Shown here piece after piece: positions 8,875 through 20,727 of a DNA stretch of 64,000 nucleotides. Numbering within the stretch: position 1 is the first letter of the stretch; every line of letters starts with the position of its first letter. The notes under the pieces were generated by a model that was not told where the DNA came from, made no database searches, and saw only the letters and a list, made by a program, of their open reading frames with translations. Origin of the DNA: Egicoccus halophilus. Its GTDB lineage: Bacteria > Actinomycetota > Nitriliruptoria > Nitriliruptorales > Nitriliruptoraceae. Where the stretch lies: positions 682,001 through 746,000 of the forward strand of contig NZ_CP036250.1 of NCBI RefSeq assembly GCF_004300825.1, read 5' to 3'. The translations under genes and the position numbers were made by a program.

Positions 8875-9510
8875 ATGCCGACCCCCAAGCGTGGCCGCCG
8901 GCTCGGCGGCAGCCCGGCACACCAGCGCCACATCCTGGCGAACCTGGCCAAGGACCTGTTCCGCCACGGTCGTGTCAAGACGACCGAGGCCAAGGCCCGT
9001 GCGCTGCGGCCCTACGCCGAGCGACTGATCACCAAGGCGAAGCAGGGTGACCTGCACGCCCGCCGTCAGGTGCTCGCCAAGCTCAACGACCGCGACGTGG
9101 TCGCCTACCTCTTCGAGGAGGTCGCGCCGCGCTTCACCGAGCGCAACGGCGGCTACACGCGCCTGCTCAAGCTCGGTCCGCGCAAGGGCGACAACGCCCC
9201 CATGGCGCTGGTCGAGCTCGTCGAGCTGCCCACCGGTTCCGGTGAGGAGGCGATCGAGGAGGCCAAGGTCAGCCGTTCGCGCGGTCTGTTCGGCCGCCGT
9301 CGTCGCCAGTCCGCGGACACCGAGGGTGCGGCCGCCGGCACGGCGCTCCTCGACGCCGACACCGACGCCGACGACGAGATCGCGGACGACTCGCCGGCGT
9401 CGCCCGACAGCCCGGAGTCGGTCGACTCGCCCGCCTCGGTCGACTCGCCCGCGGAGACGGTCGCCGAGGCCGACGCCGAGGCGCTCGTCGACGACGAGGA
9501 CGACAAGTAG
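8875..9510 (+). CDS. rplQ: 50S ribosomal protein L17 with acidic C-terminal extension
   Basis: A 211-residue L17. Residues 1-120 are the conserved core ([57 protein letters not shown]) located near the peptide exit tunnel. Residues ~140-211 form an actinobacterial-type extension rich in Asp, Glu, Ser and Pro, with [10 protein letters not shown]-like repeats ending DDEDDK. The ATG at 8875 has AAAGAGAG upstream. truA starts ten bases after the stop. Confidence 0.96.
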   Translation: MPTPKRGRRLGGSPAHQRHILANLAKDLFRHGRVKTTEAKARALRPYAERLITKAKQGDLHARRQVLAKLNDRDVVAYLFEEVAPRFTERNGGYTRLLKLGPRKGDNAPMALVELVELPTGSGEEAIEEAKVSRSRGLFGRRRRQSADTEGAAAGTALLDADTDADDEIADDSPASPDSPESVDSPASVDSPAETVAEADAEALVDDEDDK

Positions 9511-9520
9511 GACCGCACGC

Positions 9521-10372
9521 ATGACGAGCGGCGCGCCAGCGACCGTCCGGCTCCGGCTGGACCTCGCCTACGACGGCGCGCCGTTCGTCGGTTTCGCCCG
9601 CCAGCCGGATCAGGTCACCGTCCAGGGCACGCTCGAGCGCGCGGCCGAACGGATCCTCGGGCAGCCGATCGACGCGACCTGCGCCGGACGCACGGACCGT
9701 GGGGTCCACGCCCTGGCGCAGGTCGTGCACTTCGACCTCGATCCCGAGGTGGATCGCGCCGCGCGGGCCCTGGACGACCTCGAGGTCTTCCGCGACCGGC
9801 TCGACCGGCTCGTCGGTCCGCCGATCACGATCTGGGCGGCGCGTCGGGTCGCCGACGACTTCTCGGCCCGCTTCTCGGCGACCTGGCGGGGCTACCGCTA
9901 CCGGGTCGCCGACACCCCTGCGCTCGCTCCGCTCGCGCGCCACGACTGCTGGCACGTCCGCCAGCGGTTGTCGCTGTCGGCGATGCGTCGGGCTTCCACG
10001 CACCTGGTCGGCGAACACGACTTCGCCGCGTTCTGCAAGAAGGCGCCCGGTCGCTCGAGCGTGCGCCGGCTGGACACGTGCACGATCCGGCGGGACGACA
10101 CCGGGATCCTGCACCTGCGCTTCGTCGGGAACGCCTTCTGTCACAACCAGGTGCGCTCGCTGGTGGGCAGTCTGGTCGAGGTGGGGGCGGGCCGCCGGGA
10201 GCCGGACTGGATCGCGCAGGTCCTCGCCTCCGGCGACCGGCAGCGTGCCGGACGTGTCGCACCACCACAGGGGCTCGTGCTCGAGCGGGTCGGCTACGGG
10301 CGCCGATGGCCCGGAGCCCCGCCGGCCGGCGTCCGCGGTGGCATCCGGACCGCCTCGCCGGCGGCCGGTTGA
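9521..10372 (+). CDS. truA: tRNA pseudouridine(38-40) synthase TruA
   Basis: A 283-residue TruA, which isomerises uridines 38-40 in tRNA anticodon arms. The catalytic aspartate is in [13 protein letters not shown]. The N-terminal [19 protein letters not shown] and the second-half motif [22 protein letters not shown] are conserved. The ATG at 9521 follows rplQ by ten bases. truA after rplQ is the standard actinobacterial arrangement. A promoter for rplM overlaps its stop. Confidence 0.95.
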   Translation: MTSGAPATVRLRLDLAYDGAPFVGFARQPDQVTVQGTLERAAERILGQPIDATCAGRTDRGVHALAQVVHFDLDPEVDRAARALDDLEVFRDRLDRLVGPPITIWAARRVADDFSARFSATWRGYRYRVADTPALAPLARHDCWHVRQRLSLSAMRRASTHLVGEHDFAAFCKKAPGRSSVRRLDTCTIRRDDTGILHLRFVGNAFCHNQVRSLVGSLVEVGAGRREPDWIAQVLASGDRQRAGRVAPPQGLVLERVGYGRRWPGAPPAGVRGGIRTASPAAG

Positions 10373-10398
10373 CCGCCGCCGGGGGTGGGGGGTACGCT
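10369..10398 (+). promoter_or_regulatory. Probable promoter of rplM-rpsI
   Basis: TTGACC (10369-10374), overlapping the truA stop, and TACGCT (10393-10398) are separated by 18 bases and match a sigma-70-type consensus well. The transcript would have a ~270-base leader before rplM. That leader (10399-10671) contains a CGCGGTCC / GGACCGCG hairpin at 10406-10426 and no visible gene. A long leader suggests autoregulation, which is inference. Confidence 0.55.
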
Positions 10399-10671
10399 TC
10401 GTGTCCGCGGTCCCCTGTGGACCGCGCGTTCGTGCACGGCGCGCCGGAGACCGGCCCCGCGGTTCGGGCCGAGCTCGTCGCCGCGGCCACCCGCCAGACG
10501 GGTCCGCCGGCAGACCGGGGCCGCCGGACGCCACCTCGCGAGACACCGAAGCCACCACGACGTGGTCGGGTGTCGTCGCCCGCAGCACGCACCGCACCGA
10601 CCGAGCAACCGCCACGCGACGACCCACCGCTTCTCGCCTCGCGACGAGCAACCGTGGCCACCGAGGACGAC

Positions 10672-11106
10672 ATGCGCACCTACTCGCCCAGCGCCAAGGA
10701 CATCACGCGCGACTGGTACGTGGTCGACGCCGAGGGCCAGACCCTCGGGCGGCTCGCCACCCGCGTCGCCAAGGTCCTGCGCGGCAAGCACAAGCCGACC
10801 TTCGCCCCCCACATGGACATGGGCGACCACGTCATCGTGATCAACGCGGACAAGGTCGTGCTGTCGGGCGCCAAGTCCGAACAGAAGCTCTACCACGCCC
10901 ACTCCGGTTTCCCGGGCGGCCTGCGGTCGGTGCCCTTCGCCACCATGTTGGAGAAGAAGCCGACCGACATCGTCGAGAAGGCCGTCAAGGGCATGCTGCC
11001 CAAGAACAAGCTCGGCAATGCCATGGGCAAGAAGCTCAAGGTCTACGCCGGTGCCGACCACCCGCACGCCGCCCAGCAGCCCATGCCGCTGCCCGACCAC
11101 GTCTGA
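10672..11106 (+). CDS. rplM: 50S ribosomal protein L13
   Basis: A 144-residue L13, an early 50S assembly protein. [20 protein letters not shown], the [17 protein letters not shown] segment and [15 protein letters not shown] are conserved. The ATG at 10672 has GAGGA at 10663-10667. A GTG at 10654 is an alternative that would add six residues. It forms a two-gene unit with rpsI, ten bases downstream, behind its own promoter. Confidence 0.96.
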   Translation: MRTYSPSAKDITRDWYVVDAEGQTLGRLATRVAKVLRGKHKPTFAPHMDMGDHVIVINADKVVLSGAKSEQKLYHAHSGFPGGLRSVPFATMLEKKPTDIVEKAVKGMLPKNKLGNAMGKKLKVYAGADHPHAAQQPMPLPDHV

Positions 11107-11116
11107 GGACCGACTG

Positions 11117-11506
<390 letters not shown>

Positions 11507-11528
11507 GACGAGTACACGCCCGCGACGT

Positions 11529-11554
11529 ACGCCGTCCCCGTCCGGGGGCGGCGT
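11529..11554 (+). terminator. Terminator after rpsI
   Basis: An 11-bp stem (11529-11539 with 11544-11554, one G-U pair) and a GTCC loop, followed by a moderately T-containing stretch (TCGTCGTTCG). It lies 22 bases after the rpsI stop and before glmM, so it probably ends the ribosomal transcript. A TAGGCT near 11584 could be the -10 box of a separate glmM promoter. Confidence 0.65.
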
Positions 11555-11625
11555 TCGTCGTTCGTCGACGTCTGCACGCGCCCTAGGCTGCCGACGCCCA
11601 CCCTTCCCAGCAGAAAGTCCGGCCC

Positions 11626-12966
11626 GTGGGATCGATCTTCGGCACCGACGGCGTGCGTGGCAAGGCAAACGCCGACCTCACGCCCGAGCTGGCGCTGGCG
11701 CTGGGCCGCGCGCTGGTCACCGTGTTGCGCGAGGACGGAACCCGCCGGCCCTCGATCCTGATCGGCCGTGATCCACGCTGGTCGGGTGAGATGCTCGAGT
11801 CGGCGCTGATCGCCGGGATCACCTCGGCCGGTGGCGACGCGGTGTCGGTGGGCGTGCTGCCCACGCCGGCCGTCGCCCACCTCACGGCCCACTCGGCGGC
11901 CGCCGCCGGCGCGATGATCAGCGCGTCGCACAACCCGGTCGGCGACAACGGCATCAAGTTCTTCGGCCCGGAGGGCTACAAGCTGACCGACGCCGAGGAG
12001 GAGCGCCTCGAGCAGCTGATCGCCGAGGACGCCGGGGAGCGGCCGCTGTCGACCGACATCGGCCGCCGGCTGCGCGACCACGCGGCCGTCGCCCGGTATG
12101 TCGAGTACCTCGCCACCATCGCCGACGTCGACCTCACGGGCCTGCGGATCGTGGTCGACGGTGCCAACGGCGCGGCCTCCAACGTCGGACCGCAGGTCTA
12201 CCGCCAACTCGGCGCGGACGTGGTCACCGTCCACTGCCGACCCGACGGCGCGAACATCAACGCGGGTTGTGGTTCGACCCATCCGGAGGTCGTCTCGGCG
12301 GCGGTGCTCGAACACCGCGCCGACGCCGGGATCAGCCACGACGGGGACGCCGACCGCCTGATCGCCGCCACCCACGAGGGCGTCGAGGTCGACGGCGACG
12401 TGATCCTGGCCGTCCTCGCCCGCGACGCCAAGCACCGTGGGGCGCTCGCACAGGACACCGTCGTGACCACCGTGATGACCAATCTCGGCTTCAAGCGTGC
12501 CATGGCGGGCCTGCACATCGACGTCCTGGAGACCAAGGTCGGCGACCGCTACGTCCTGGAGGCCATGCGCGAGCGCGGCCTCAACCTCGGGGGCGAGCAG
12601 TCGGGACACCTCATCGACCTCGACCACGCCACCACTGGGGACGGGATCCTCTCGGCCGTGCGGTTGCTGTCGGTGGTGCGCTCGACCGGCGCCTCGTTGC
12701 GGGAGTTGACCGACGTCATGGCGCGCCTGCCGCAGGTGCTGGTCAACGTCCGCGGCGTCGACAAGTCCCGGTTGGACACGACCGACGCCGTCTGGGACGT
12801 CGTCCGGCGCGAGGAGGAGCGCCTCGGCGACGGCGGTCGGGTGCTGTTGCGGCCCTCGGGCACCGAGGCGCTGGTGCGCGTCATGGCCGAGGCGGAGACC
12901 GCCGACGACGCCCAGCTCGCCGTCGACCGCATCGCCGACGCGGTGCGGGACCACCTGACCGTCTAG
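11626..12966 (+). CDS. glmM: Phosphoglucosamine mutase
   Basis: A 446-residue GlmM that converts glucosamine-6-phosphate to glucosamine-1-phosphate for UDP-GlcNAc synthesis. It begins FGTDGVRGKAN; the phosphoserine loop is AGAMISASHNPVGDNGIKFF, the metal loop is DGDADRL, and the sugar loop is GGEQSGHLI. The C-terminal phosphate-binding RPSGTEALVRVM is present. The start is GTG 11626. With glmS downstream it supplies amino sugar for peptidoglycan and for the wall polymer suggested by csaB and wecB. Confidence 0.96.
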   Translation: MGSIFGTDGVRGKANADLTPELALALGRALVTVLREDGTRRPSILIGRDPRWSGEMLESALIAGITSAGGDAVSVGVLPTPAVAHLTAHSAAAAGAMISASHNPVGDNGIKFFGPEGYKLTDAEEERLEQLIAEDAGERPLSTDIGRRLRDHAAVARYVEYLATIADVDLTGLRIVVDGANGAASNVGPQVYRQLGADVVTVHCRPDGANINAGCGSTHPEVVSAAVLEHRADAGISHDGDADRLIAATHEGVEVDGDVILAVLARDAKHRGALAQDTVVTTVMTNLGFKRAMAGLHIDVLETKVGDRYVLEAMRERGLNLGGEQSGHLIDLDHATTGDGILSAVRLLSVVRSTGASLRELTDVMARLPQVLVNVRGVDKSRLDTTDAVWDVVRREEERLGDGGRVLLRPSGTEALVRVMAEAETADDAQLAVDRIADAVRDHLTV

Positions 12967-13367
12967 AACGCCGGGCCGTCCGAGCCATCGGGTCCGAGCG
13001 GGCCGCCGGCGGCGGGTGCACCCGGCGACGGCGCGAATGACGGCCCGAATGACGGCGCAGACGACACCACGGGTGACGGCACCGCCGACGACGGTGCGTT
13101 GGTGGACACCACGCGGGCCGTCCCGGGCACCTGGCCCGTGGGCGACGCCGGCACCGTGACTTCGACGTCCGCGACGGCGGGCTCGTGCCGATGGACCACA
13201 CGGTGGCGGACGGTTGGCGGGCCTACGTCGACGTCGACGTCGACGACCGCGACGAGGTCGAGGTGGACTTCGCCCGCGACGGCGAGCGCTGGGACTTCGA
13301 GGTGGAGATCGACGACGGCCGCCTCGAGCTCGAGATCGACTACCGCGTGGTGGGCCCGCTGCCCTGA
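12967..13367 (+). pseudogene. Frame-broken remnant of a Gly/Asp-linker protein
   Basis: Directly after the glmM stop, the same frame reads a Pro/Gly then Asp/Gly-rich linker and then VPGTWPVGDAGTVT up to ~13160. Sense continues only in the next frame from 13161 (FDVRDGGLVPMDHT ... ELEIDYRVVGPLP, stop 13365-13367). A single missing C in the GTGAC-TTC stretch would restore one reading frame. No start codon with a ribosome-binding site is visible. It looks like the C-terminal domain of a decayed secreted or membrane protein; a sequencing error is the alternative. Function unknown. Its end overlaps the convergent cyclase gene by 28 bases. Confidence 0.5.
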
Positions 13368-14809
13368 GCCGGATCGGCCGTCGGCGCGGTCGCCGGGCGG
13401 TCGCCTGGTCCGGACCCGGCGAGCACGGCGCGGTCGCGTCCGCGGCGCTTCGCCTCGTAGAGGGCGTCGTCGGCCTGGCGCACGAGCCGGCTGAGCGCGA
13501 CACCCGGGCGTGCCAGCGCGATGCCGGCGGAACACGTCTGGTCACCGGGGACCACCGCACGCAGGCGTGCGACGGCGATCTGGGCCGCCTCGGCGTCGCA
13601 GCCGGGGAGCAGCACGGCGAACTCCTCCCCGCCGTAGCGGGCGAGCAGGTCGACCTCGCGCAGCTCGGCGGTCCACCGTTGCACCGCGTCCTGCAGCAGC
13701 GCGTCGCCGCTCGGATGGCCGTAGGTGTCGTTGAAGTCCTTGAACCGGTCGAGGTCGAGCAGGGCGAAGGCGAGCGGCCGTCGGTCACGCTCGTAGCGGG
13801 CCAGCGCGTGCTCGAGCTCCTCGTCGAGCGCTCGTCGGTTGGCGGCACCGGTCAGTGCGTCGGTCCGGGAGAGGCGGTCGAGCTCGCGTGCCTGCTCGTC
13901 GACCTGGCTGACCAGGATCGACATGCGGCGGACGACCAGCAGGAACAGCAGGATCGAGGCCACACCGGCCACCCACCCCACCGAGGTGCGTGGCGGGTCG
14001 TGCACCAGCAACAGGACCGGCGCCAGGACGCTGGCCGCGGCCAGCGCGCCCAGCCGGCGCCGGGACACGACGTCGATGGGCGCCAGCGGTGGGGGCTCTT
14101 CGGCCGCAGAGGGGTGCCAGGCAGCGGCCGCGATCAGCAGATAGGACAGCACCCACAGTCCGTCGAGCAGTCCGCCGGCGTAGGCGTCGGCGAGCACGTC
14201 GACCGTGAACAGCACGTCGGCGACGAGCAGCACCAGCAGCGCGAGCAGGACCAGCAGGTGGGCCCGGATGCGCGCGCCGTGGGCGAACACCAGCCGGGCG
14301 ATCAACGGCAGCAGCACCAGGTCACCGACCGGGTAGGACAGAGTCACCAGGCGCTCGAGCAGGCGCACGTCGCTGCCCGTCGCCAGCGGCGCGAGCACGT
14401 AGGTCCAGCCGAGCACCATGCCGGCGAGGCCGAGGATCAACGCGTCGGTGAGCACGCCCCGGTCCGCCACCCGGCCGCGCCGCCCGAGCAACCACAGCGC
14501 CAGCCCGTACAGCGGGTAGGCGGCGAGGTAGAACACGTCGGCCAGCGACGGGAACGGGTCCAGCCCGAGGCGGGCGTAGGTCTCCCAGACGACGTCGGCG
14601 ACGACCGAAGTCGCGATCGCCAGCGTCAGGGTCACCCACGCGCCGCGGCGTACCAGCGGTCGCCACCGCAGTGCCGAGCCCAGCGCGACCAGCGCCATGA
14701 CACCGCCGGCGAGGTAGACCACGCCGGCCACGGACGCGGGCAGCACCACCTGGGCCGTCGCCCACAGGACGCCGGCGAGCACGAGCCCCAGCGACGTGCG
14801 CCTGGCCAT
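13340..14809 (-). CDS. Membrane-bound GGDEF diguanylate cyclase
   Basis: A 489-residue protein. Residues ~5-300 contain about nine hydrophobic segments (a membrane sensor of unknown ligand). A short coiled segment (VSQVDEQARELDRLSR) leads to a GGDEF domain, ~312-470. The active site is GGEEF at 393-397, with the metal Asp in LLDLDRFKDFNDTYGH. The inhibitory I-site RxxD (REVD) is at 384-387, five residues before GGEEF. It should make c-di-GMP from two GTP with product inhibition. The ATG at 14809 follows AGGAA. Likely partners: the EAL gene at 58279 and the BldD-like pair at 27429-28945. Confidence 0.92.
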   Translation of the reverse strand: MARRTSLGLVLAGVLWATAQVVLPASVAGVVYLAGGVMALVALGSALRWRPLVRRGAWVTLTLAIATSVVADVVWETYARLGLDPFPSLADVFYLAAYPLYGLALWLLGRRGRVADRGVLTDALILGLAGMVLGWTYVLAPLATGSDVRLLERLVTLSYPVGDLVLLPLIARLVFAHGARIRAHLLVLLALLVLLVADVLFTVDVLADAYAGGLLDGLWVLSYLLIAAAAWHPSAAEEPPPLAPIDVVSRRRLGALAAASVLAPVLLLVHDPPRTSVGWVAGVASILLFLLVVRRMSILVSQVDEQARELDRLSRTDALTGAANRRALDEELEHALARYERDRRPLAFALLDLDRFKDFNDTYGHPSGDALLQDAVQRWTAELREVDLLARYGGEEFAVLLPGCDAEAAQIAVARLRAVVPGDQTCSAGIALARPGVALSRLVRQADDALYEAKRRGRDRAVLAGSGPGDRPATAPTADPAQGSGPTTR

Positions 14810-14967
14810 GGCGGTTCCTGAACGCTCGGGTGGCGAAGAGCACATCGGCCGACGCGATCCGACCGATAGGCCGCGGGCGCTGGGCGGGCCGACGCCGTGC
14901 ACGCGTCGATGGCGCGGCCGTCGGGACCGGGCACTACGGTGACGCGCCGACGGAACGGGAGAGGAAC

Positions 14968-15987
14968 ATGGCGAGCAGAGGTGTGGCGCTCGGTGGGCCG
15001 TACGCGTTCCTGCGCGAGCTCGCGAAGCAGGTCGAGGCGAAGGGCTTCGACGCGGCCTGGGTGTCGGAGACGACCCAGAACGCCACCATCCAGGCCGCCG
15101 TGCTGGCGCAGGCGACGTCGCGGATCGACATCGGCACCAACATCACGTTGGCGTTCCCCCGCTCGCCGGTGATCACCGCGATGGAGGCCTGGGACCTCAA
15201 CGAGGTGACCGGCGACCGCTTCGTGGTCGGTCTCGGCAGTCAGGTCAAGCGCATCATCGAGGAGCGCTTCTCGGCCGACTTCGACCGTCCGGCCAAGCGC
15301 ATGGCCGAGTACGTGCAGGCGATGCAGACCGCCTGGCGGATGGAGCGGGGGGAGGACGTCACCTTCGAGGGGGAGATCTACCGCGTGCTGCGGCCCGGGC
15401 TCGGCGGTCGGGGCCGCGCGTCGGAGCGCGCGCTGCCGCGGGTCTACGTGGCCGCGGTCGGTCCCCTGATGACCCGGGCCGCCGCGTCGTACGCCGACGG
15501 GTTGCTCGGGCACCCGTTCACCTCCGACCGGTACCTGACCGGGGACGTGCTGCCCCGGGTCGACGAGGCCCTGGCCGCCGCCGGTCGTGACCGGGACGCG
15601 TTCACGATCTGCCAGGGGGTGATCCTGTGCATCGCGGACGACCGCGAGGTCGCGGTGCGGGAGGCGAAGCAGCAGATCGCCTTCTACGGCACGACTCCCA
15701 ACTACCAGGCGGTGTTCGCCTCCTACGGTGACGAGGAGCTGACCGACCGGCTGCGTGCGGTCTGGCGCGACACCGACCGCGACCTCGACGCGATGGTCGC
15801 GGCGGTGCCCGACGAGGCGGTGGAGCGCTACGCGGTCGCCGGCACCCCCGAGGAGGTCCGCGACCGGCTGTCGGCGATCGAGGCGCACGTCGACCACGTG
15901 ATCCTCGGTGGCGCCTGGTACGGCGTGTCCCCGCAGCGCCTGGCCGAGAACCTGTGGGCGATCCTCGAGACCTTCGGTACCGGCTGA
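14968..15987 (+). CDS. F420-dependent LLM-class oxidoreductase (TIGR03617-like)
   Basis: A 339-residue luciferase-like monooxygenase-fold protein. Recognisable segments are FDAAWVSETTQNATIQAAV, IGTNITLAFPRSPV, GDRFVVGLGSQVKRIIE and PRVYVAAVGPLMTRAAASYADGLLGH. These resemble the actinobacterial F420-dependent subfamily that acts on unknown substrates. The ATG at 14968 is set by GGAGAGGA at 14958-14965; a TACGGT -10-like box lies at 14935-14940. It is divergent from the diguanylate cyclase. Substrate cannot be predicted. Confidence 0.85.
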   Translation: MASRGVALGGPYAFLRELAKQVEAKGFDAAWVSETTQNATIQAAVLAQATSRIDIGTNITLAFPRSPVITAMEAWDLNEVTGDRFVVGLGSQVKRIIEERFSADFDRPAKRMAEYVQAMQTAWRMERGEDVTFEGEIYRVLRPGLGGRGRASERALPRVYVAAVGPLMTRAAASYADGLLGHPFTSDRYLTGDVLPRVDEALAAAGRDRDAFTICQGVILCIADDREVAVREAKQQIAFYGTTPNYQAVFASYGDEELTDRLRAVWRDTDRDLDAMVAAVPDEAVERYAVAGTPEEVRDRLSAIEAHVDHVILGGAWYGVSPQRLAENLWAILETFGTG

Positions 15988-16033
15988 GCACGCCGGACAC
16001 CGGCGGAGACGGACCAGGTCACCACCGGGCGCG

Positions 16034-17119
16034 TCAGCGCGGGCGGGCGGCGGCCTCCAGCAGCCGATCGAGGACGACCCGGTTCCCGGCCTGCCGGGCC
16101 TGCAGGTCCGCGCGGGTCCGGGTGACCGCCCGCTGGTGGGGCAGGACGGCCTCGAGGGCCGCGGGCACGTCGGCGAGGTCGCGCGGGTCCCAGGCCAGCA
16201 CCTTGCCGCCCGCCCCGAGCTCGTGGGCCAGCGCATCGACCTTCGGTGCATACCCGATCAGCACCGATGGCACCCCGGCGAGCGTGGCGGCGACCCCACC
16301 GTGGTAGCGCATGGCCACGACGGCCCGTGCGCCCGCGATCGTCGGCACGAGCTCACCCGACGACGGCGTCACGCGCGTCGACGGGGTCCGCATCCGTTCG
16401 GCGACCCGGGCGTGGACCGCGTCGTCGCGGTCCGCCTGGAGCGCGACGAACTCGATGCCGAGGCCGGTCGCGCTCGCCGCCTCGTCCAGCGCACGGGCGA
16501 GCGCGTCGAGGTGCTCCTCGGCGATGGTGCCACGCTGCGCGGCGGCCGGTCGTCGGGCACGGTCCGCGCTCCACGGTCGCAGGCAGACCGCCAGGTGGTC
16601 GCCGGGCGAGACCGCGACCGCGGGCGTCGGCAGGGCGAACGCGAGGTCGGCGGCGACGGTCGCCGACGGCACACCGATCGTCTCGAGCAGTCGCCGGCTG
16701 TCCTCGTCACGCACCGCGAGTCCGACCGCCGGGCGCATCGCGAGCCGTGCGAGTCGCCGGCCCGACGACGTGGACAGGCCGCCGACGCCGAGCCCGACCA
16801 CCGCGTACGGCGTGCCTCGCACCCGCGCGAGTGCGAGGCGCGACAGGTGGTACGGGAGGTTCAGAGCACTCGAGTCGTCCTGCAGCAGACCCCCGCCGCC
16901 GAACACGACCGCATCGGCCTCGTCGATCGCGCGCACGAGCGTCGGCGCGTCGAGGTGGCCGACGGCACCGACGCCGTGGTCGCGTCGGGTCGCCCCGGGA
17001 TCGACCGAGATCGCCGAGAGCTGCACCCCCGAGGGGCGCAACAGGGCGCGCAGGCCCGCGAACACCAGTTCGTCGCCGAGGTTGGTCGAGCCGATCCAGC
17101 CGGCCACCAGCACCTTCAT
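16034..17119 (-). CDS. csaB: CsaB-type polysaccharide pyruvyltransferase
   Basis: A 361-residue polysaccharide pyruvyltransferase. The start MKVLVAGWIGSTNLGDELVF, the glycine motif FGGGGLLQDDSS, the central MRYHGGVAATLAGVPSVLIGY and APKVDALAHELG resemble CsaB. CsaB adds ketal-pyruvate to ManNAc of secondary wall polymers so that SLH domains can bind. That role fits the six triple-SLH proteins at 38891-55716. The ATG at 17119 is divergent from glmS (192 bp). Pyruvylation of another exopolysaccharide is the main alternative. Confidence 0.85.
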   Translation of the reverse strand: MKVLVAGWIGSTNLGDELVFAGLRALLRPSGVQLSAISVDPGATRRDHGVGAVGHLDAPTLVRAIDEADAVVFGGGGLLQDDSSALNLPYHLSRLALARVRGTPYAVVGLGVGGLSTSSGRRLARLAMRPAVGLAVRDEDSRRLLETIGVPSATVAADLAFALPTPAVAVSPGDHLAVCLRPWSADRARRPAAAQRGTIAEEHLDALARALDEAASATGLGIEFVALQADRDDAVHARVAERMRTPSTRVTPSSGELVPTIAGARAVVAMRYHGGVAATLAGVPSVLIGYAPKVDALAHELGAGGKVLAWDPRDLADVPAALEAVLPHQRAVTRTRADLQARQAGNRVVLDRLLEAAARPR

Positions 17120-17311
17120 CGCATCGCCTCACCGGGTCGCCGGTGCGGGCAGGCTAATCCCACCCGGCGCCGGACCGGCTCACGGATCGCAGCTCGACCG
17201 GCCGTCGCCGACCGGCCGCCGGCCTCGCGGGCGACGCTACGCTCCGGCGACGCAACCTCGGCGTCGGCTCGTGCGTCGGTCCCGGGGGACCGTCAGGACA
17301 GGAGCTCGACC

Positions 17312-19143
<1,832 letters not shown>

Positions 19144-19147
<4 letters not shown>

Positions 19148-20727
19148 GCCTGCCGCCGCTGAGCGGGGTCGCGGCCGTCGTCGAGTCGACGGCGGACGTC
19201 GTGCCGCTGCTCGACGCGGCCGCGGCACGGGCCGGTGACCAGGCCGCCGTCGCCGCCGGTGACACGTGGTCCGGGCTGATGGAGCGTGCCGGTGGGCATC
19301 TCGCCCGCGGCGTGACCCGGCTCGCCGGGCGCGGGTACGGGCTGCGGGTCGTGATCCTGGTCGGCAAGGGCGACAACGGCGGAGACGGCTGGGTCGCCGC
19401 CCGCCGGCTGGCCGAGCGTGGTGCGCAGGCACGGGTCGTGTCCACCCACCCGGCCGACGAGCCGCTGTCGGACGCCTCCGCTTCGGCTCGTGACCGCTGG
19501 CTCGCCGCGGGTGGACGGGTCTCGTGGGAGCTCGCCGATCTCGCCCCGGCGCTGGCCCGCGCCGACGTCGCCGTCGACGCGCTGCTGGGCACCGGGGCGT
19601 CCGGTGCGCCCCGCGGCGCCGTCGGTGACGCGACGGCCGCCCTGCGGCGGGCCCGGGACGCCGGCGTCCCCGTGGTCGCGTGCGACGTGCCCTCCGGTGT
19701 CGGCGCCGACGACGGTGCCGCGCCCGACGGTGCCGTCGTCGCCGACCTGACCGTCACGTTCGGCGGCCTCAAGCGCGGTCTGCTGCTCCACCCGGGGGCC
19801 GCCCACGCCGGCCGGGTCGTGATCGGCGATCTGGGCCCCGGGTACGTGCCCCCGACCGGGACCTGGACGGCACTGAGCGCGCGGGGCGCGGCCCCGCCGC
19901 GCCTGGGAGCCGCAGCGGACAAGCGCGAGCGCGGCGTGGTGCTGGTCGTCGCCGGTGCCCTCGGCACCGCTGGCGCGGCCGCCCTGAGCAGTGCCGGCGC
20001 GCTGGCTGCCGGTGCCGGGCTCGTGACGGTCGCCGTGCCCGCACCGGTCCGCACCGAGGTCGCGGTCCACCACCCCTCGGCGATGGTGCACGGGCTGCCC
20101 GTCGACGCCGACGGACGACTCGCACCCGAGGCCGTCGAGGCGCTGCCCGACCTCGGCGGTTTCGACGCCGTGGTGGCCGGTCCGGGCCTCGGACACGGTC
20201 CGGGTGCGGCCGCCGTGGTGGCACACCTGCGGCGGGGCGCCCGGCGGCTGGTGCTCGACGCCGACGGCCTCAACGTCCACCGCGACGACCCTGCCGCGCT
20301 GGCCGAGCACGCGGGCGCGTTGGTGCTCACGCCCCACGAGCGGGAACTGGCCCGCATCGGTGGTGGAGCGGACGGCGGTGACGCCTGGGCACACCGCGTC
20401 GAGCGGGTGCCCGACCTCGCCCGGCGCTACGACGCCACGTTGGTGGCCAAGGGCCCCGGCACGATCGTCGCCGCCCCCGACGGTGCGGTGTGGGTCACTC
20501 CCAACGGCGGGCCGGCACTGGGCAGCGGCGGCACCGGTGACGTGCTGGCCGGGATGATCGGGGCCGCGATCGCCGCTGCCGCACCGGACGCCGTCCCCGA
20601 GGCGGTCGCCCGGGCGGTGTGGTGGCACGCCGCGGCCGGGGTCCGCGCCGGTGAGGGGCGCGCTGCGCGAGCCACCGCGGTGGACCTGCTCGACGCCGTC
20701 CCCGGGGTACTGGGCGAGCTCGCGTGA
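19144..20727 (+). CDS. nnr: Bifunctional NAD(P)H-hydrate epimerase / dehydratase
   Basis: A 527-residue fusion that repairs damaged NAD(P)HX. Residues ~20-225 are the YjeF_N epimerase (LVGKGDNGGDGWVAARRL; DALLGTGASGAPRG; VACDVPSGVGADDG). Residues ~255-525 are the ADP/ATP-dependent dehydratase of ribokinase fold (GPGLGHGPGA; LDADGLNVH; VLTPHERELARI; GSGGTGDVLAGMIGA). The GTG at 19144 overlaps the glmS stop. In many actinobacteria acpS lies between glmS and nnr; it is absent here. The alr start overlaps its stop by four bases. Confidence 0.95.

Noticed and set aside
13185-13367. Independent 60-codon gene.
   Set aside because: No ribosome-binding site. It reads better as the end of a frame-broken longer protein whose earlier part is in the neighbouring frame.
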